From Strigomonas culicis (Eukaryota; Euglenozoa; Kinetoplastea; Trypanosomatida; Trypanosomatidae): DNA of 35,643 nt. The first letter of the stretch is position 1; each line of letters begins with the position of its first letter. The notes below the pieces were generated by a model. The model had not been told where the DNA came from. It did no database searches and saw only the letters and a program-made list of their open reading frames with translations. The stretch covers positions 1-35,643 of the forward strand of contig AUXH01000138.1 in the NCBI GenBank assembly GCA_000482145.1, written 5' to 3'. This document shows, piece after piece, positions 8,516-17,387 of this stretch. The position numbers were made by a program, and so were the translations under genes.

Positions 8516-11500
8516 ATGGTGGACCGAATAGGCGAGTGGATTGCCTTCTCCCCAACCCATTTTTGCCGTCAGCTTACCCTTTACGACACCATGTTGTGGC
8601 CTCTTGACGATCCGAGCTACTCGCAGCCGCTGACCGGCTCCTACGTCTCTCTCAGTGCATGCGGCACCTACGCGCTTGCCCCCAACGGCGGCGGACTGGC
8701 AGTGTGCATGGCGGATCCGGCGAACTCTAACAACCTCAGCGATGACCAGAGTAGGTTTGTGATGGAGGGGGGTCGGCGACCTGTGCCGGCTGACGACGCG
8801 GACAACCTGGGCCTGCGCGCAGCCGCGGCACGCGAGCGTCTGCGCACACCACGGGAGCAGTTTCTGGATATCTTTACGAGCACTGGGGAGCGGCGCGGCA
8901 CGTGCTGTGTTCCCACCGCTCTCACCTCCGCCATAAAGGGATTCTCCAGCGGCAGTGCAGACGAGTCCACATGCGCCGGGAGCGTGGTCAGTCTATCGTG
9001 GACGAAGGAAAACGAACTGTGTGTGCTTCTGGACAGCTTCTGGTGCCTCTTTTTCAACGTGTACTCGAACAAGACGGCCGCAGCCTCTGCAAGGCAGGAC
9101 GGTGACGAGGACACACCAGTCCCTGTCCGTTTCATCGACCCTAGCCGCTGCGCATACCTTGGCGCCGAACCGGTCTCCGTCGACGACGTTGATTCCACTG
9201 GCCGTCTGATGAGCGCCTACCGGCAAATGGCGGAGCTGGTGCTGGCCAGCGACGCCAACGGCATGGTGTACGCGGCGGTGCACGAGGACCATAGCCGCAC
9301 CCGTGTGCTCTCGCCCGTGCCGCTCCGCTCTGCTGTCGCAGGCGCAGCGAGCGAGACGGACAGCGACAGGCGCAGCGTCGTCTCTGTCACGGCGCTGGAG
9401 GCGGTCCCCCCAGACTGCGACGACGAGGGTGCCCTGCGTCTCTTCTGGGGCTGTCAGGTCGAAGAAACAACGCACCCAAAGCGGAAGAAGTCTCAGAAGA
9501 CGTTTGAGGCGGAGAGAGGCACCCGCACGTGTGCGTCCTTTCTCTGCGGCGCCGCATGGGAGGCGCTGGCGGGCGAGGCGAGCGCGCCGAGGCGGCTGCC
9601 CGTGGCCGCTGACGTCGTGTCGCTGCGTCTCTCGCACTCGTTGGAGAGGATCGCGGTGTACACCGCGACGCATGTGCTCTTTGTGCTGTCGACCAGCCTG
9701 GACCAGCTCTGCTTCTCGCTCGATTTGGGCCTCTCGCGCCCGCCCGCGGCGGTGGCCCCACCGCATCCCCCGGACGCGCAGGAAGATCCCTTCTTCGCCG
9801 CCAGCGACGCGAGGGCCGACGAGGACGAGGCGGAGGCCGCCGACGTGGTGCGCCTGCCGCAGCGGCTGGAGTGGTGCGGGCCGCACTTTGTGCTGCTGCA
9901 CTTCAGCAGCGCCGCCGGTGAGGAGGACCCGGACCTGCCGAGGCGCGCCGCGGCCATGTTCTCGCTCCTTGTGTGCGTGGCGGACGGCGCCGACCAGCGC
10001 GTCGAGCGGCTCGACTGGGGCATGGAGGGCGACGGCCACGTGCTGTCGGTCGCCGAGGTGGACGGCGTGCGGCTGCTGACGATGCGGGCGTGCTACCTCC
10101 TCCAGCAGGTGCCGGGCTGCCTCGTGCGCCTCTGCCGCGTGCGGCCGCCCTTCGGCACGGCCGCCGCGCTCGTGCGCGCGTACGCGACGCTGGTGCAGGG
10201 CGACCGCCAGGGCGTCGCGCGCGTGCGGGCGCTGCTGGCGGAGCACCCGGAGCCGGGCGCCACCACGGCAGAGGAGGCGGTGGAGGACCTGCTGGACGCG
10301 GCGCAGCACGAGCTGCCCGCGGAGCGGCAGCACCTGCTGCTGGCGGCGGCCTCCTTCGCGTGCGAGAACGCGAGCTTCCAGGCGAGCTCCTTCTCGGACA
10401 CCCTTTCGGACATCGTGGACCGGCTGCGCGTGCTGAGCAGCCTGCGCGCGTCCGCGCGGTGGCCCACGCCCCTGACGATGCCACAGTACGAGGTGCTGGC
10501 CGGGCACGAGGGGAGCCTTAGCGGGGAGCGCCGCAGCATGCGCCGCGCGACGGCCACGGAGGCGCGGGTGCTCATGGACCGCCTCAGCGCGGCGGGCGAG
10601 CACCAGCTCGCGCTCGACGTGGCCTACACCTTCCACATGGGCACGGCGCGGGCGCTTGCTGCGTGGGCGTGCGCGGAGGTGGCGACCGCCGCGACGGATG
10701 ACGCTCTGTTCCGTCGCATCTACGGCGTGCTGTCCCGCGACGCGGAGTCCAGCTACGTGGAGGCCGCCCTGACCGCCCGCGAGCACGACCGCCAGCGGCT
10801 CGCGCTGCTGCTGCTGAACGAGGAGGCGCAGCTGGGCGTGCGGGTGCGGCTCCTCCTGCTGATGGGCGAGCCGCTGGCCGCCGCGCGCGCGGTGGGCGCC
10901 GGCGGCGACAGCGACCTGCTGCACCTGGTGCTCGCCGCCCTTTCGCGCGGGCACGGCGCGGCGGCGGACCCCGTCCCCAACGTGACCGCCGTCTGTCTCT
11001 ACGCGGCCCCGGCCGTGTTGGGCTGGCTGCAGCACCAAGGTGTGCTGCTGGGGCCGTGCCGCCGGCTCGCCACGCAGCTGCTCCAGCAGGGCCCGCCGGC
11101 GCCGCCGTGCTGGCAGCACGCCGCCCAGGTCGGCCACGTGCTGCTGTGCCAGGGGCTGCAGGGGCAGAGCGAGGAGGCGCGGCAGGAGCTGCGCCACCTG
11201 CTGCTGATGCGCAACCGAGCGGGGGATGAGCGCGAGAAGCAGACCGCCGACGCGGAGGCGGACGAGCGCGCGCGTGCGAGGAAGGCCAGGCGGCGGAAGC
11301 GTGGCGGGAAAACAAAGCCGTTGACTACCGGCGAAGAGGCCGCGGAGGAAGAGGGCGGGGAGGAGGACGAGGACTTGATGCCTCTGTTCCACTTTGGCAA
11401 GCCGTCCGCACGGTTAGCGTTGAACTATTTGTCCGTGAATGCGGCACTCTCGGATGCCGAGGGCTGGCTCCGTCAGGCACAGACACTGTACGATGCCGCA

Positions 11501-12199
11501 CCACGCGCGGAATCGCCGGTGACGGCGCTGACGGCCGCAACAGGACAGAGCGCGGGAGGGACAGATCAAGCAGCGGACTTCCTGACGGCGACGCTCCTCG
11601 TGCCCCCGGGCACCTCGGTCCGCTGGGATTTGCAGTGGCTTAACCGGCATCACGAGCTGGATGCGTTGCAGCAAGATCTGGTCATGGAGCTGAACGACTC
11701 CGGCTTCGCGGCGGCGACCAGTGTCGCAGAGGTGATTGAGCAACTGAGTGCGCAGGACCCGCTGGACAAGCGCATTGACGGTATCCAGAAGCGCTTCAAC
11801 ATGAAGCCCGACATGGTGCTGTGCGCGCGCGTGCGCGGCGCCGTCCGAGGCGGTCAGCTCGACGCCCTCGCCGAGCTGCTCGGCCCCCCGGTGCCGTTGG
11901 AGAGGTCCTTCTTCCATCGCTCCAAGGTTTCCTCCCGTGTGTACGAACAAGTCGTCACGGAGCTGCATCGGCACAACCACCGGGAGCGCGCCGTGAACTA
12001 CGTGGCGGGCATTTCGACGGAACCGGTGCGGCGCGTCGAGTGGTACATGAAGCTGGGTGCGCCGATCATGGCGGTGGAGGCCGCGTACGAGGGCAAGGAC
12101 GGCTCGCTGATCGAACAGGTGATGCGCCGCATGCCACAGTACGAACGCCTGCAGGAAACCGGAGCCCGACTTCTTCAGTCCTTATCAGGCAACGCGTGA
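8516..12199 (+). CDS. VPS16: Vps16, core subunit of HOPS/CORVET tethering complexes
   Basis: Vps16 joins Vps11, Vps18 and Vps33 in the class C core that tethers endosomal and lysosomal membranes before SNARE fusion, and it binds Vps33. The N-terminus (FCRQLTLYDTMLWPL) matches the opening of the Vps16 N-terminal beta-propeller, which spans about residues 10-540. The C-terminal helical domain runs from about 640 to 1225. It shows family landmarks: DRLRVLSSLR then a PLTMPQYEVL segment, LAAWACAEV, LLLLMGEPLAA and, near the end, HNHRERAVNYV then MKLGAPIMAVEAA. At 1227 residues it is much longer than human VPS16 (about 840). Extra length includes an inserted charged stretch at about 903-956, first strongly basic and then acidic. 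The ATG has a favourable AACA context. Confidence 0.88.
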   Translation: MVDRIGEWIAFSPTHFCRQLTLYDTMLWPLDDPSYSQPLTGSYVSLSACGTYALAPNGGGLAVCMADPANSNNLSDDQSRFVMEGGRRPVPADDADNLGLRAAAARERLRTPREQFLDIFTSTGERRGTCCVPTALTSAIKGFSSGSADESTCAGSVVSLSWTKENELCVLLDSFWCLFFNVYSNKTAAASARQDGDEDTPVPVRFIDPSRCAYLGAEPVSVDDVDSTGRLMSAYRQMAELVLASDANGMVYAAVHEDHSRTRVLSPVPLRSAVAGAASETDSDRRSVVSVTALEAVPPDCDDEGALRLFWGCQVEETTHPKRKKSQKTFEAERGTRTCASFLCGAAWEALAGEASAPRRLPVAADVVSLRLSHSLERIAVYTATHVLFVLSTSLDQLCFSLDLGLSRPPAAVAPPHPPDAQEDPFFAASDARADEDEAEAADVVRLPQRLEWCGPHFVLLHFSSAAGEEDPDLPRRAAAMFSLLVCVADGADQRVERLDWGMEGDGHVLSVAEVDGVRLLTMRACYLLQQVPGCLVRLCRVRPPFGTAAALVRAYATLVQGDRQGVARVRALLAEHPEPGATTAEEAVEDLLDAAQHELPAERQHLLLAAASFACENASFQASSFSDTLSDIVDRLRVLSSLRASARWPTPLTMPQYEVLAGHEGSLSGERRSMRRATATEARVLMDRLSAAGEHQLALDVAYTFHMGTARALAAWACAEVATAATDDALFRRIYGVLSRDAESSYVEAALTAREHDRQRLALLLLNEEAQLGVRVRLLLLMGEPLAAARAVGAGGDSDLLHLVLAALSRGHGAAADPVPNVTAVCLYAAPAVLGWLQHQGVLLGPCRRLATQLLQQGPPAPPCWQHAAQVGHVLLCQGLQGQSEEARQELRHLLLMRNRAGDEREKQTADAEADERARARKARRRKRGGKTKPLTTGEEAAEEEGGEEDEDLMPLFHFGKPSARLALNYLSVNAALSDAEGWLRQAQTLYDAAPRAESPVTALTAATGQSAGGTDQAADFLTATLLVPPGTSVRWDLQWLNRHHELDALQQDLVMELNDSGFAAATSVAEVIEQLSAQDPLDKRIDGIQKRFNMKPDMVLCARVRGAVRGGQLDALAELLGPPVPLERSFFHRSKVSSRVYEQVVTELHRHNHRERAVNYVAGISTEPVRRVEWYMKLGAPIMAVEAAYEGKDGSLIEQVMRRMPQYERLQETGARLLQSLSGNA

Positions 12200-12568
12200 A
12201 GCGGATGTGCGAGCGGTTGCTCAAGAGGGAGAGATGATGAATAGAAAAATGGTACTTTTTTCCTTTTATCTGGGCATTTATGCTCTCGTGACTTGTACAC
12301 TATACCCCACTTACTTTTTTTTTTTTTCGCACTTCCTTTCCATCTCTTTGTTGCACACATGCTCACATATAAAAAAAAACCGTTAATAGCCACTTCCAGT
12401 TCCTGCTGCCATAAATCTTCCTTTTCCGCCCCTTCCTTATCTTCTACCGAAAAACTAGTTCATGTAGTTTGACACTCGTTGTTCTACCAGTACATCGTTT
12501 ATTCATATTCAATTTTTTTTTATTCATATCTATATATACACACGGCTGCTCGCCTACTCATCCCACTG
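12200..12568 (+). other. Intergenic region between VPS16 and the kinase
   Basis: This 369-base AT-rich gap has a T run near 12317-12328, a CT-rich tract at 12415-12448 and a T run near 12511. No gene is seen. The open frame of the kinase extends upstream to a TTG at 12479, but this part is AT-rich UTR-like DNA. Confidence 0.65.
12415..12458 (+). promoter_or_regulatory. Predicted spliced-leader acceptor for the kinase gene
   Basis: A CT-rich tract followed by AG at 12457-12458, giving a 5' UTR of about 110 bases before the ATG at 12569. Confidence 0.5.
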
Positions 12569-14194
12569 ATGATTCAAAACGTGGATGCCTACATTGGGGA
12601 TAACCCGCTGCTGCGTCGGCTGCAGATTCTGGAGGTCGTGCTGGAGCACTGCCCGTCGTACATCTGGGCCCAGAGCCAGGCCAAGTTAGAGGAAGCGCCC
12701 AAGTGGGCGGCGCAGTTTAAGGAGAAGCTGAGGCTCTACAAGGCGTCCTCCTTCTTGTCCGCGGCGTCGACGCCTCATGTGGAGGGCAGCCCGGAGGCGC
12801 GCAAGACGGGATGCAACGGCCTCTCGGTCGCGTCGGCGGACACCATCGTCTGCAAGAAGCCCAAGTACCACGACACGGGCAGCGCCACGCTGTCGACGGC
12901 GGACCCCGCCGAGTACCCCCAGGCCGACGAGCTGTCGACGGGCCGATCGTCCTTCGCCGTGGACAGCCATCTGACGGCCGCCACGACCGAGAATGGCAAT
13001 GTGATTCTCGTGAACTCGGTCGGAGAGTCCATCACGGACGACCTGTACGAGTCGACGGAGGTGCCATTGGCTGTGAAGCGGCTTTCCGGCGGCATCACGA
13101 ATGAACTGTTTCACGTGTACGACCCGGCCGACGTGGCGCACTCGGTGGTGGTGCGTGTGTACGGGAAGGAGACAGAGCGGGTTATTTCCCGTGAGAGTGA
13201 GCTGTTCTATCAGTCTCAGTTTATAGACACCTATGTGCATGGGCGCAACTTCTTGATCTACCAGTTTCTCTACAAATACGAGCCCCTTCCGTTCTACGAG
13301 ATGGCGCAGGAGGCCGACGCGGTGGCCGAGAAGATCGCCGCTTTCCAGGTGACCTCGACCATCGCCGCCAAGGCGAACATGGTCGATGACCGGCACAAGC
13401 GCGAGGTGATCGGCGCCGCGGCGGAGGACCCGAACAACGTCGACTTTGTGTCGGCGCAGGACGGCGACAAGGCGGCCACGCGCTTTGACAAGGAGGCGAA
13501 CTACACGGTTCATTCCCTCACAAGGTGGCTCAGCCAGATCAGCTCGGACGACATCCAGCGCAAGGTGGTGCCGGAGAAGCGAGCCTCCTTTGCTGAAACG
13601 GTGGAGCGGCTGCGGCCCGAGAGCAAGGACCTGGTGGAGCTGATTCAGAAGGAGGCCTCCCACCTCGTGCAGGGCGTCTGCCACAACGACTTGTTGAGTG
13701 CCAACATTATGCGCCACAAGGAGCAAAGGATGCTGAAAATCATCGACTTTGACTACACCAAAAAGAACTTTCTGCTCTTCGACATTGCAAATCACTTCAA
13801 CGAGTACACCGGCCTGGAGTGCGACTACGAGCGGTACTTTCCATCCGATGCGCACATGACAAACTTTGTCCGCCTGTACCGTAGGCACATGCGAGAGCAC
13901 CTCGATGACGCGAAGGTCAAGGCGAAGGAGGACAAGGATACGTTCCGCGTCTTTGACAACGAGGAGATCTTTTACACGGACTCCGAAGCGGAGGAAGAAA
14001 AGATCGTGCACCACTGGACCAGCCTGGTGAAGTTCATGACGCTGTGCTCGCACGCCTCATGGTCGATTTGGTCGCTTTTTCAAGAAGCAGTTTCCAATAT
14101 AGACGTCGATTTCTTAGACTACGCCAAGTTACGCCTCGCGCGGTACATGGAAACAAAAGATGAGATCAAGGGCCTCTTGTCGTCGATTGATTAA
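12569..14194 (+). CDS. Ethanolamine/choline kinase
   Basis: The first enzyme of the Kennedy pathway, which phosphorylates ethanolamine and/or choline with ATP for phospholipid synthesis in the cytosol. The catalytic Brenner motif is H372-N-D374-L-L-S-A-N379, followed by I-D393-F-D-Y for metal binding and the family motif NFLLFDIANHFNEYTG at about residues 399-414. The N-lobe shows RLSGGITNELFHV near residue 172. HNDLL rather than HNDCQEGN favours the ethanolamine-kinase branch, but dual use is possible. The 541 residues exceed the usual 400-460. The extra parts are a long N-terminal region and an insertion around 260-320. I start at MIQNVDAYIGD because the upstream frame has no ATG. Confidence 0.92.
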   Translation: MIQNVDAYIGDNPLLRRLQILEVVLEHCPSYIWAQSQAKLEEAPKWAAQFKEKLRLYKASSFLSAASTPHVEGSPEARKTGCNGLSVASADTIVCKKPKYHDTGSATLSTADPAEYPQADELSTGRSSFAVDSHLTAATTENGNVILVNSVGESITDDLYESTEVPLAVKRLSGGITNELFHVYDPADVAHSVVVRVYGKETERVISRESELFYQSQFIDTYVHGRNFLIYQFLYKYEPLPFYEMAQEADAVAEKIAAFQVTSTIAAKANMVDDRHKREVIGAAAEDPNNVDFVSAQDGDKAATRFDKEANYTVHSLTRWLSQISSDDIQRKVVPEKRASFAETVERLRPESKDLVELIQKEASHLVQGVCHNDLLSANIMRHKEQRMLKIIDFDYTKKNFLLFDIANHFNEYTGLECDYERYFPSDAHMTNFVRLYRRHMREHLDDAKVKAKEDKDTFRVFDNEEIFYTDSEAEEEKIVHHWTSLVKFMTLCSHASWSIWSLFQEAVSNIDVDFLDYAKLRLARYMETKDEIKGLLSSID

Positions 14195-14674
14195 AAGTCA
14201 TGTACACGGAATCGCCATCCGATTCTAACTTAATAAAAGCATTAACTATTTATTTTCTTTTTTTTTCGTTCTCTTTTGTTTATGCATACCTGTTGTTATC
14301 CACATTTATTTTGATTATTATTCATTTTGTTGTTTTTGCATTGCTAATACGCATGGATCTTAAAGATGAGGGCTTTTTCTCATTTGGTGGTGCTTAACAT
14401 CCTAACTCAACGTGTTCTTCTGTAATGCTGTAGGCAGTTAAGCTCGTTGTTGTTCTAAGATATACATCTGTGATGACCTACCAGGGCTGTGTCTATGTGT
14501 ATATGAGAAGCAAAAAGAGAGATCTTCATGTATTCGAGTTGTAATTGAACGCCTCCATTGTTTGCGTTTGTATACAGTTGTGCGTCTCCTCTCCTTGTTT
14601 CACTTTTTGTTTTAGCCTTTTTTTTGTTGTTGTTTCTTTTTTGCCTGACTCTTTTACTTTCCGTTTTGTAATTG
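14195..14674 (+). other. Intergenic region between the kinase and the Schlafen-like gene
   Basis: This 480-base AT-rich gap has T runs near 14259 and 14617. The middle (14380-14580) is of mixed composition, but I see no open frame of note, tRNA or repeat. Confidence 0.6.
14583..14615 (+). promoter_or_regulatory. Predicted spliced-leader acceptor for the Schlafen-like gene
   Basis: A CT-rich tract ends in TTTTAG at 14615, giving a 5' UTR of 59 bases. A second, T-rich tract at 14616-14670 has its first AG at 14679-14680, inside the second codon. Confidence 0.45.
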
Positions 14675-16963
14675 ATGCAGCAGTGCCGTGTCGACATCAC
14701 TGCTTTAGCACTTGACGGTGAGCGGCCGGAGGCAGATGTGGTCGTGAGCCGCGCTCTGGCCGCGGCATTCAATCACGTTCAAACGGCCTCGCTGGAGAAG
14801 GTCGGCGTTCGATTTGTGGTCCGCACGCTCCCCACACCAGACGAAGCGACATCGGAAGAGGGTGCGTCGTGGACACGCAAGACAACGGATCAGTTTCTTC
14901 TCTGCCTCGACCGGTCTGCCACACGCATTTATCCATCGGTGGACCCGGCGCAGTACCTGCGTGACCCGGTGGCGTTCCGTGTCGCCGAGGCGCCCGGAGC
15001 CGCGCGCTGCCTTGTGGCCGACCTGGTGCTCTACGCCGCCGAGGCGATGGCCCCCGTCCGCGTGGCGCTGCTGCCCCTGCGGGAGACGCGCTACCGCGTG
15101 GAGGGCGCCTACGGGGATCCCGACGCGCTGCAGTGGGTGCGGGCGGCATCGCCGGCGGGTGGGTCGGCGGGCGCGCCGCAGGCGCTTGCCGGGGACTACA
15201 TCACGGAGGCGGACGACGACCTCTGGCGCCGCGCGCGGGCGAGCAACGCGCAGCACGTGTCGGACGCGCTGGCGGCGAACGCCGTGGCGGACATGAGCGC
15301 GACGGTGGAGCGGCGCCAGCGGTTTCTGTGGCGGCTGTCGAGGTGGTGCGCGGAGCGCTTTGTGAACGAGGCGAGCTGGGCGCGGCCGCTGGAGAGCGAG
15401 CGCCAGCGCGGCAGCGGGCCGAAGGGGGCCCACGCCTACCACGTGCACCGCCTCGCGGAGTCCGCGACGAACTTCCTGGCCGCGTACCAGCCCGCGTGCC
15501 GCTCCATCCTGGACGCGATAGGGCCCGGCGGGAAGCAGCGCGGCAGGCGGCTCGGGCACGCCGACGGGAGGGGGATGGAGGTGGACGGCGTGCTGCTCGC
15601 CGCAACGCCCCGCTACGGCTACGTGGGCGTGCCGTCCGCGTCGACCGAGGGCAGCGCGGGGGGGGCCCCCAGCGCCTGGTACCTCGTGGCCCGCGTCCCG
15701 CTGCCCTCGTGGTGTGCGTGGGAGCGGACGGGGGCGGCCAAGGGCACGAAGCGACCGCGCTCCGATGCCCCCGCCGGCGACGGCGCGGCGGCGCTGCTGA
15801 ACATGGAGGAGGTCGTCCCGTACATGTCCGAGCGGCGCCAGCTGCGGGTGCTGGCGGCCGGCGAGCGCGCCGGCGTCACGGTGCGGGCGCACCGCGTTTA
15901 CTGCAAGGACCTGGGACGGGCCGAGCAGCAGCCGGTCGCGCCGCACAACACGTCCATCACCTTCGACGACTGCTACGTGACGGCGCGGTACGCGCCGCAT
16001 GGCGAGGCCGAGGGCGCGGAGCAGCCGCCGGCGCGTGTGGCGGCCAACACCTTTAGCGATGTGGCCACGCTCGTCCACGAGAGCTGCACCCGCTTCCTGG
16101 CGACGCGGCTCAAGTTCACCGAGACGGTCGCGAAGGCGCTGCGCCTCGTCGGCGCCGCCGCGGCGGTGGCGGAAGCGCCCGCGGCGCCGGACGCGCTGGA
16201 CGCGGAAACGCTCCTGCCGCAGGCGCAGTTGCTGCGGCTGGCGGAGGCCCTGTACAGCGAGGTCACGGACACCTTCTCCGTCCACTTCAAGAAGGTGCGC
16301 GACAAGCGGGCGCTGGCGCAGATACCGCAGATCCACACGGTCAAGGACCTGGGGGGGCTGACGGAGGGATGCACGGTGGAGTTCAAGCTGCACGTGGACG
16401 CGCCGGACCGGAGCGAGCCGGCGGCGCCCGGAGATGGCAGTGCCGCGCGGGAGCCGCTCGGCCGCGCGAACACGGAGCGCCTGCGGCACACCATCGCCGG
16501 CATGGCGTCGCTGCACGGCGGCGTGCTCGCCGTCGGCGTGAGCGACGACGGCCGCGTGGTCGGCCACCGCAGCGGCGAGGTGGTGCGGGCGCTGCGCGAC
16601 TCGAGCTTCTGCCCCGCTATGGTCGTCCACAGCGTCGTCGCGAAGGAGCTGCGCGTGGCGGCCGGCCCGGCGGCGAACACCGGCAGCGCCGCCCCCGCCA
16701 TGCCGAAGGAGTGGTGGAAGCGGGCGGCCGGCGGCCCGACACTGCGCGTCCCCGCCGGCGCGGGAGAGCCGGCGGAGGCGCCGTCGGCGGACCAGGTGGT
16801 GACCGTGGTCACCGTCATGAAGGGCCAGGCGCCCTTCTACGCCTCCGGGCGGACCGCGCTGCCGTACCAGCGCGGCGGCGCGAGCACGACGCCCATGACG
16901 ATGCACAACATGATCGTCCGCCTGTTTGCCGTGCTGATGGAGCGCGCGCCTTCCTTGTCGTAA
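14675..16963 (+). CDS. Protein with C-terminal Schlafen/AlbA_2-like domain
   Basis: A 762-residue protein. From about residue 560 it resembles the AlbA_2 (Schlafen core) fold: E564-x4-E569-F-K, then a helix and an ASLHGGVLAVGVSDDGRVVGH segment (about 613-629), the counterpart of the typical NTxGGxxxIGVxDxG motif. The E-x4-E pair and D624/D625 occupy positions like the three acidic residues of Schlafen nucleases. An insertion of roughly 16 residues lies between them. The first 550 residues are Ala/Arg-rich and I do not recognise a domain there. No helicase motif, membrane span or signal peptide is seen. It may bind or cleave RNA, but this is inference. The frame is open four bases earlier from a TTG; the ATG at 14675 is preferred. 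Confidence 0.82.
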   Translation: MQQCRVDITALALDGERPEADVVVSRALAAAFNHVQTASLEKVGVRFVVRTLPTPDEATSEEGASWTRKTTDQFLLCLDRSATRIYPSVDPAQYLRDPVAFRVAEAPGAARCLVADLVLYAAEAMAPVRVALLPLRETRYRVEGAYGDPDALQWVRAASPAGGSAGAPQALAGDYITEADDDLWRRARASNAQHVSDALAANAVADMSATVERRQRFLWRLSRWCAERFVNEASWARPLESERQRGSGPKGAHAYHVHRLAESATNFLAAYQPACRSILDAIGPGGKQRGRRLGHADGRGMEVDGVLLAATPRYGYVGVPSASTEGSAGGAPSAWYLVARVPLPSWCAWERTGAAKGTKRPRSDAPAGDGAAALLNMEEVVPYMSERRQLRVLAAGERAGVTVRAHRVYCKDLGRAEQQPVAPHNTSITFDDCYVTARYAPHGEAEGAEQPPARVAANTFSDVATLVHESCTRFLATRLKFTETVAKALRLVGAAAAVAEAPAAPDALDAETLLPQAQLLRLAEALYSEVTDTFSVHFKKVRDKRALAQIPQIHTVKDLGGLTEGCTVEFKLHVDAPDRSEPAAPGDGSAAREPLGRANTERLRHTIAGMASLHGGVLAVGVSDDGRVVGHRSGEVVRALRDSSFCPAMVVHSVVAKELRVAAGPAANTGSAAPAMPKEWWKRAAGGPTLRVPAGAGEPAEAPSADQVVTVVTVMKGQAPFYASGRTALPYQRGGASTTPMTMHNMIVRLFAVLMERAPSLS

Positions 16964-17387
16964 ATACTCTATGGCGTTTTTTTAAATGCACTCGTAATTT
17001 TTTTTTGTTATCTTTCCGTTTAATATCACACCCTCTATAATGAATCATGACTTTCCACAGACGCGCGAAGAAACATACTAATGTGACAAAGTAGCGTTTG
17101 TTTTGAGTTTTCTCTCTGGGAGACAGCTACCACTTCTCCGCGATGTATCTGTATTTCTTTTTGACACCCCCTGTCTTCTTTCAAATTGCAAGTATTTATC
17201 TTTAGTTTTTGCCCTTTTTATTTTCACCCCGTTTTAGATAATCACTGCGGTATTTCTTCTAAAAGAGTCCACTGCCTTGGTTGTTGACTTTTCAGCTCTA
17301 CCGTTAAACGAAGAACGAACAGCAAAAAAAAAAAACATTACATTTTTTTTTTCCCCGCTCCTCTCCACTTCACCCCTTTCTTGCATC
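16964..17387 (+). other. Intergenic region upstream of VPS2
   Basis: This 424-base gap has T runs at about 16978, 16999 and 17343, an A run at 17323-17334 and CT-rich stretches. No gene is seen. Confidence 0.65.
17204..17237 (+). promoter_or_regulatory. Predicted spliced-leader acceptor for VPS2
   Basis: A T/C-rich tract ends in GTTTTAG at 17237, giving a 5' UTR of about 150 bases. An alternative AG is at 17294-17295 (TTTTCAG). The strong tract at 17341-17380 just before the ATG has no AG until codon 5. Confidence 0.45.

Noticed and set aside
8993..11392. 799-residue open frame on the minus strand opposite VPS16
   Set aside because: It is a shadow of GC3-rich coding sequence: Arg/His/Ala-rich, no domain, and no acceptor signal on that strand. 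The + strand frame is a clear Vps16.
12686..14053. 455-residue open frame on the minus strand opposite the kinase
   Set aside because: Shadow of a strongly supported kinase gene, with no homology of its own.
14705..16906. 733-residue open frame on the minus strand opposite the Schlafen-like gene
   Set aside because: Arg/Gly/His-rich low complexity from codon bias on the opposite strand; no recognisable domain.
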